DNA from: an uncultured Sulfurovum sp.
Lineage (GTDB): Bacteria; Campylobacterota; Campylobacteria; Campylobacterales; Sulfurovaceae
Length of the DNA stretch: 8,655 nt
Direction of reading: 5' to 3'
NCBI GenBank assembly: GCA_947311605.1
Contig: CAMZLC010000120.1
Location: 1 to 8,655, forward strand
Shown: positions 5,689 to 8,655 of the stretch, piece by piece
How the letters are laid out: every line of letters starts with the position of its first letter
Numbering within the stretch: the stretch's first letter is position 1
Program-made: the position numbers and the translations under genes
The notes under the pieces: model-generated
The model's input: the letters and a program-made list of their open reading frames with translations, nothing else
The model's database searches: none
What the model was told of the DNA's origin: nothing

Positions 5689-6068
5689 ACGCCCTTCACC
5701 CAGTTTTCCATTGCTTCGTGGGCTTGGGGGTTGGGGGCATCCAAGAAGGTGATCGTGAATTTGTCAGCCTCTTCGACTATCGCGATACTTCTAGGTCTCA
5801 CCGCTGCGATCTGGGGCACCGGTAGCTCCTTGCCAAAACAGAATACCACGATCTTCACATCAATGATCTTCTCATCCATTTCGTGGTCAGGAATATTTTT
5901 GGTGTGAGCATAGTGGTCAAAAGTGGCAATATAGGCAGCCACAGGATGGGCAGCGATCTTCTCTTCTATATAGGTGACGATCTCATCCGTATGGGCAAAC
6001 TTCGCCTCCTCTTTGTTCAGTACCAGTGCCTGCACTGGATAGGTGTCTTTGATAGTCATACTTTTCAT
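5676..6068 (-). CDS. Conserved-looking 130-aa protein of unknown function (possibly DUF6858)
   Basis: This soluble alpha/beta-type protein has no signal peptide or membrane segment. Notable stretches are HPVAAYIATFDHYAHT (41-56), the only cysteine in VVFCFGKELPVPQIAAVRPRS (about 74-94) and FLDAPNPQAHEAMENWVK near the C terminus. I recall similar proteins in sulfur-oxidising Campylobacterota under DUF6858, but this is from memory and the function is unknown. The start ATG 6068 follows AAGGA at good spacing; ATG 6059 is an alternative with a poorer site. It is transcribed divergently from tpx, which hints at shared regulation and possibly a stress-related role; that is inference. Its stop codon is inside the terminator stem shared with ccoG. 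Confidence 0.75.
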   Translation of the reverse strand: MKSMTIKDTYPVQALVLNKEEAKFAHTDEIVTYIEEKIAAHPVAAYIATFDHYAHTKNIPDHEMDEKIIDVKIVVFCFGKELPVPQIAAVRPRSIAIVEEADKFTITFLDAPNPQAHEAMENWVKGVKKS

Positions 6069-6101
6069 TCAGTTTCCTTATGATTTAGATTTGTACATCA
6101 A

Positions 6102-6107
6102 ATAATA
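6102..6107 (-). promoter_or_regulatory. Possible -10 element for the 130-aa minus-strand gene
   Basis: Minus-strand reading gives TTGTATTATTTG, with TATTAT as the -10 candidate about 34 nt before the ATG. The region is AT-rich, so chance matches are easy. Confidence 0.35.
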
Positions 6108-6128
6108 CAATGAAAATCTTTTAATTAA

Positions 6129-6141
6129 GATAAAATTTATC
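6129..6141. promoter_or_regulatory. Palindrome upstream of tpx, candidate operator
   Basis: GATAAAATTTATC is a perfect 6-bp-arm palindrome around a single A. It lies ten bases upstream of the tpx -10, where an activator or repressor would bind, and within the shared divergent region. A peroxide sensor of the PerR/Fur type is one possibility, but the match to a known box is not close. Confidence 0.35.
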
Positions 6142-6151
6142 CTATTTCTAT

Positions 6152-6157
6152 TATACT
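6152..6157 (+). promoter_or_regulatory. -10 element of tpx
   Basis: TATACT within CTATTATACTTCT lies 31 nt before the tpx ATG. Transcription would start near 6164, and the leader contains TAAGGAT as Shine-Dalgarno. Confidence 0.5.
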
Positions 6158-6188
6158 TCTCTCAATAACTTAACATTAAGGATAAAAC

Positions 6189-6704
6189 ATGGCAACAGTA
6201 ACATTTAAAAATGACATCGTATGTAACCTAGGCGGAACAGAAGTAAACGTAGGTGATACAGCACCAGTAGTCACAGTAGTAAACTGTGATCCAATGCTTC
6301 AAGACGAGCAAGTTGGTGGAGAAGGTAAAGTACAACTAGTCATTGCAGTACCTTCACTAGACACAGGTGTATGTGATGCAGAAACTAGAAGATTTAACAC
6401 AGAAGCAGCGTCACTAGACGGCGTAGAAGTAATCACAGTCTCTATGGACCTTCCCTTTGCAGCAGCCAGATGGTGTGGAGCAGCTGGGATTGAAAACCTC
6501 AAAGTATGTTCTGATTTCAGAAACAAAGATTTCGCTAACGCTTATGGTGTACTTCTTGCAGACGGTCCTTTGGCTGGTGTGACTGCTAGAGTTATCTTCG
6601 TTGTTGGAAAAGACGGAAAAATTGCGTATAAGCAAACGGTTCCAGAAATCACAGAAGAGCCAAACTACGCTGAGGCAATTGCCGCAGCAAAAGCAGCGCT
6701 CTAA
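6189..6704 (+). CDS. tpx: Thiol peroxidase Tpx (atypical 2-Cys peroxiredoxin)
   Basis: Tpx reduces hydrogen peroxide and alkyl peroxides with electrons from thioredoxin, in the cytoplasm or periplasm depending on species; no signal peptide is present, so it is cytoplasmic here. The 171-residue length is normal. VPSLDTGVCDAETRRFN contains the peroxidatic Cys62, and DLPFAAARWCGAAG contains the resolving Cys96, matching the Cys61/Cys95 pair of E. coli Tpx. Usual proline in SxDTPVC is Gly60 here. Additional cysteines are Cys12, Cys33 and Cys107. ATG 6189 follows AAGGAT. Codons are richer in A/T at third positions and more uniform (GTA, ACA, GCA, CTA) than in neighbours such as the L,D-transpeptidase, which suggests high expression. 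A hairpin follows, so it is probably monocistronic. Confidence 0.95.
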   Translation: MATVTFKNDIVCNLGGTEVNVGDTAPVVTVVNCDPMLQDEQVGGEGKVQLVIAVPSLDTGVCDAETRRFNTEAASLDGVEVITVSMDLPFAAARWCGAAGIENLKVCSDFRNKDFANAYGVLLADGPLAGVTARVIFVVGKDGKIAYKQTVPEITEEPNYAEAIAAAKAAL

Positions 6705-6713
6705 ACCCCATAC

Positions 6714-6734
6714 GAAGCTCTTTTCCCGGGCTTT
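6714..6734 (+). terminator. Probable tpx terminator
   Basis: GAAGCTC (6714-6720) pairs with GGGCTTT (6728-6734) with two G-U pairs around TTTTCCC. T-rich sequence follows, with a run of seven T's about 20 nt further on. The stem is modest. Confidence 0.45.
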
Positions 6735-6777
6735 GTGCTTATCCCTTCTTTCCCTATTTTTTTATACTCCAATTTAA

Positions 6778-6792
6778 TACTATTTAATAGTA
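6778..6792. promoter_or_regulatory. Palindrome upstream of the L,D-transpeptidase gene
   Basis: TACTAT and ATAGTA form perfect 6-bp arms around TTA. It sits just upstream of the likely -10 and could be an operator; AT-rich sequence makes chance occurrence possible. Confidence 0.3.
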
Positions 6793-6799
6793 ACTATGC

Positions 6800-6805
6800 T
6801 ACACT
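6800..6805 (+). promoter_or_regulatory. Possible -10 element of the L,D-transpeptidase gene
   Basis: TATGCTACACT contains TACACT (and TATGCT five bases upstream) as -10 candidates, about 30 nt before the ATG; GAGGA at 6823-6827 is the Shine-Dalgarno. Confidence 0.4.
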
Positions 6806-6835
6806 CTCCCATATTTATTTTTGAGGATGATACCT

Positions 6836-7408
6836 ATGCATAAAACAAGTTTACTGATTGCTACCACTGCTGCGCTGCTTCTTACCGGATGTAATCTCTT
6901 TGGCCCAAGCCAGCCATCAGGCACCAGAGGAGGCAGCTACCCTGCTTCTGGATGCTCACAGCCTCTTAGCAGCACCCTTGCAGACAAGTTGGTGGTCGAC
7001 AAATCCGACAGAAAAATGTACCTGTACAAAAATGGCTCCCTCCTGGGAAGCATGAAAGTCTCCCTCGGCGCCAACGATTACCAGGGCCCCAAGGTCAAAC
7101 GAGGAGACAAGAAAACCCCTCTCGGTACCTACACCGTCCTCAACAAGCGTTGCCACTCCGTCAAGTATATGGCGATGACCATCTCCTATCCCAATGCCGC
7201 TGATCGTGCCAAGGCAGCAGCCAGAGGCGTCAATCCAGGAAGCCTCATTACCATCCACGGACAACCACACTGGAATGCAGATGGACATGGAGACAACTAC
7301 ACCCTTTCCAAGGACTGGACAGACGGCTGTATCGCGCTGACAAACAGTGGCATGCGCAAACTCTGGTCGATGATCAAGGTCGGTACACCTATTACCCTCA
7401 GACCCTAA
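6836..7408 (+). CDS. Lipoprotein L,D-transpeptidase (YkuD/ErfK domain)
   Basis: L,D-transpeptidases use a catalytic cysteine to form meso-DAP cross-links in peptidoglycan, attach proteins to it, or exchange terminal residues. The 190-residue protein has a lipoprotein signal peptide with lipobox LLTGC (Cys19), so it is membrane-anchored outside the cytoplasm. A short Ser/Gly/Pro linker leads to the YkuD domain from about residue 48 (KLVVDKSDRKMYLYKNG). It includes the GDKKTPLGTYTV segment (90-101), His141 in ITIHGQPH and the catalytic Cys165 in TDGCIALTN, fitting the H...S/T-x-G-C pattern. ATG 6836 follows GAGGA by eight bases; an upstream in-frame ATG (6827) overlaps that site. Cys40 and Cys106 could form an extra disulfide. 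Which of the family's reactions it performs cannot be told from sequence. Confidence 0.9.
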   Translation: MHKTSLLIATTAALLLTGCNLFGPSQPSGTRGGSYPASGCSQPLSSTLADKLVVDKSDRKMYLYKNGSLLGSMKVSLGANDYQGPKVKRGDKKTPLGTYTVLNKRCHSVKYMAMTISYPNAADRAKAAARGVNPGSLITIHGQPHWNADGHGDNYTLSKDWTDGCIALTNSGMRKLWSMIKVGTPITLRP

Positions 7409-7414
7409 ATTTCT

Positions 7415-7795
7415 ATGAGCCGCTATACCCCCAAACAGATCGAAAAGTACCAGCGGCAGAAGTACATCACTTTTCTGGAAAAGATCAGCAAAAATCTTTT
7501 TCGTATGCTCCGTCAGGAGGGGACCACTGCCACACAGTTTAGCAGAAAGTTTGATGAACTAATGCAAAAGCTGGGAGAATTAGAATCCATCCGACTTGAC
7601 TCCGAGTATCTCCAAGAGACCCAAAGCTATATAGACAGGCTCCATCTCCAGACCAAAGAGATCAATGACAAAACTTTCGAAGATATCAAAACCGCAGAGA
7701 TGAGCAACCTCAACCGCCTGCAAAAACTCAAACAAAAAAGCAACTACAAGAAAGACAAACACCGCCACGGTGAGCGGGATCAGGATTGGGGATAG
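7415..7795 (+). CDS. Hypothetical coiled-coil protein, 126 aa
   Basis: I do not recognise this family. The protein is highly charged, rich in Lys, Glu and Gln, and lacks a signal peptide, membrane segment or cysteine. It has long helical, coiled-coil-like stretches (about 5-35 and 40-110) and a very basic tail (QKLKQKSNYKKDKHRHGE, about 101-119) that could bind nucleic acid or an acidic surface. It begins six bases after the L,D-transpeptidase stop without a clear Shine-Dalgarno, so it is probably co-transcribed and translated by re-initiation. On the opposite strand the same bases read as a hydrophobic open frame, which is expected when the real strand encodes Lys/Asn/Gln-rich sequence. A helper role for the transpeptidase would be guesswork, as the two proteins appear to be in different compartments. 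Confidence 0.65.
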   Translation: MSRYTPKQIEKYQRQKYITFLEKISKNLFRMLRQEGTTATQFSRKFDELMQKLGELESIRLDSEYLQETQSYIDRLHLQTKEINDKTFEDIKTAEMSNLNRLQKLKQKSNYKKDKHRHGERDQDWG

Positions 7796-7834
7796 ATCCA
7801 CTACCCAGTCATGCACAATCAGCACCAAGATCAT

Positions 7835-7882
7835 AGCAGCAGGTCTCTTCCAGGCTGATATCCAAAAGCTGTCCCTGCTGCT
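7835..7882. terminator. Inverted repeat between convergent genes, possible terminator
   Basis: AGCAGCAGG (7835-7843) is repeated inverted as CCTGCTGCT (7874-7882), giving a perfect 9-bp stem with a 30-nt loop. It lies between the ends of the coiled-coil gene and the methyltransferase. The long loop and lack of a T-tract make it uncertain. Confidence 0.35.
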
Positions 7883-7898
7883 TCTCCTTGCCTATATT

Positions 7899-8633
7899 TT
7901 ACCCTTTGATCGCCTTGACTCTCAATCGCACATAATCCAACATCCAGCCCTCTTCTTCACTATAGTTTGTCTCTACTAAAATATCACGACACTCACTTTT
8001 AAAGACCTCAAATTGTTCTTTAGTTAACTGTTTTGTAATCCCATTGGCAAATATATCTAACCAATGCACTATATCATCCATCGGCGTAGGGCGTGGTATC
8101 AACGCTATGTATGCCACTTCAAAGCCTACTGATTCTAATAACGCTCGATACTCTTTAGGACTAGGAAAATACCATGGGTTTTGAAACGCTCCAAATTCTG
8201 GATGACTATTGAACACTTTTTGCATTGCCACCACCACATGGTGCATATTACCCACGCCACCAAACTCTGCAACAAATCGCCCACCACGTTTGAGTGTATT
8301 GGATATGTTTTCTACAGCACTCTTGGCATCTTTAACCCAATGCAAAGTAGCATTAGAAAAGACAGCATCAAATTCATTTTCATAGGGTAAGTCTGTAACC
8401 GAACCTACATACGCTTCTATCATCTCAGCACTCATATCGATGCCCACTACCTTGGCACCATGCTTCTCTATCTCAACCGCCAAAGTGCCATCACCACACC
8501 CTGCATCGAGGATGCGTTCACTCTTTTGTGGGTTTAATAATTCTACCACAGGCAACGCCAATTGCGATACAAAGGCTGTGTGTCTGTTGTACTCTTTTGG
8601 GTTCCACTGGTTGGTTTCTTTTGTATTTTTCAT
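7899..8633 (-). CDS. Class I SAM-dependent methyltransferase (trans-aconitate methyltransferase-like)
   Basis: The 244-residue protein has the Rossmann methyltransferase core. Motif I is LDAGCGDGT (42-50), the ribose-binding Asp66 is in GIDMS, and motif IV-like DAVFSNATLHW (89-99) and the post-motif LKRGGRFVAEFGG follow. The NATLHW pattern and overall layout resemble Tam and BioC-type enzymes, which methylate small carboxylic acids; the substrate is not evident. Between MSAEMIEA and YVGSVTDLPY about ten residues usual for the family (the helix and strand after the Asp) are missing, without a frameshift. ATG 8633 is preceded by AAGAAG, a weak ribosome site, only 22 bases from the window edge, so nothing can be said about its promoter. 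It is transcribed convergently with the L,D-transpeptidase operon. Confidence 0.85.
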   Translation of the reverse strand: MKNTKETNQWNPKEYNRHTAFVSQLALPVVELLNPQKSERILDAGCGDGTLAVEIEKHGAKVVGIDMSAEMIEAYVGSVTDLPYENEFDAVFSNATLHWVKDAKSAVENISNTLKRGGRFVAEFGGVGNMHHVVVAMQKVFNSHPEFGAFQNPWYFPSPKEYRALLESVGFEVAYIALIPRPTPMDDIVHWLDIFANGITKQLTKEQFEVFKSECRDILVETNYSEEEGWMLDYVRLRVKAIKG

Positions 8634-8655
8634 TTTTTCTTCTTTTTTATGTGGA

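Noticed and set aside
7580..7834. Hydrophobic open frame on the minus strand, apparently a small membrane protein
   Set aside because: It is mostly antisense to the Lys/Gln-rich coiled-coil gene, which gives Phe/Leu/Val-rich antisense by codon complementarity; it has no clear ribosome site or recognisable family. Not fully excluded for the part at 7796-7834.

Overview
The window looks like a chromosomal segment of a sulfur- or hydrogen-oxidising Campylobacterota (epsilonproteobacterium), probably close to Sulfurovum. This is inference from gene content (a CcoG oxidase-assembly factor, MoaC followed by an HP0495/DUF493-type protein, an atypical Tpx, a selenocysteine peroxiredoxin), TATAAT-like -10 boxes without clear -35 boxes, and compact mixed-strand operons. 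There is no tRNA, rRNA, CRISPR array or complete mobile element.

Layout. (1) 2-586, plus strand: the body of an AhpC/PrxU-type peroxiredoxin whose catalytic cysteine codon is UGA (122-124). Conserved peroxiredoxin sequence continues in the same frame on both sides, and a bacterial SECIS-like hairpin follows at 134-156, so this is read as a selenoprotein. (2) 772-1596, plus: a PqiA-domain inner-membrane protein, bracketed by two inverted copies of a REP-like palindromic repeat (about 644-715 and 1631-1688). (3) 3328-1736, minus: a tightly overlapping operon moaC - DUF493 protein - EamA/DMT transporter. (4) 3523-5636, plus: a serine-recombinase-like protein that has lost its catalytic residues, joined by an ATGA overlap to ccoG. 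(5) 6068-5676, minus: a 130-aa protein of unknown function, divergent from (6) tpx, 6189-6704, plus. (7) 6836-7795, plus: a lipoprotein L,D-transpeptidase followed 6 nt later by a coiled-coil protein. (8) 8633-7899, minus: a class I SAM methyltransferase with an unusually short SAM-binding region.

Together the window is rich in redox and envelope functions. There are two unrelated thiol/selenol peroxidases (PrxU, Tpx), a copper/iron-sulfur protein for cbb3 oxidase assembly, a molybdenum-cofactor gene (molybdoenzymes such as formate dehydrogenase often also use selenocysteine), and envelope proteins (PqiA, L,D-transpeptidase). The two most notable items are the selenocysteine peroxiredoxin, which also lacks the usual resolving cysteine, and the catalytically dead resolvase-like protein that appears to have become a regulator of ccoG.
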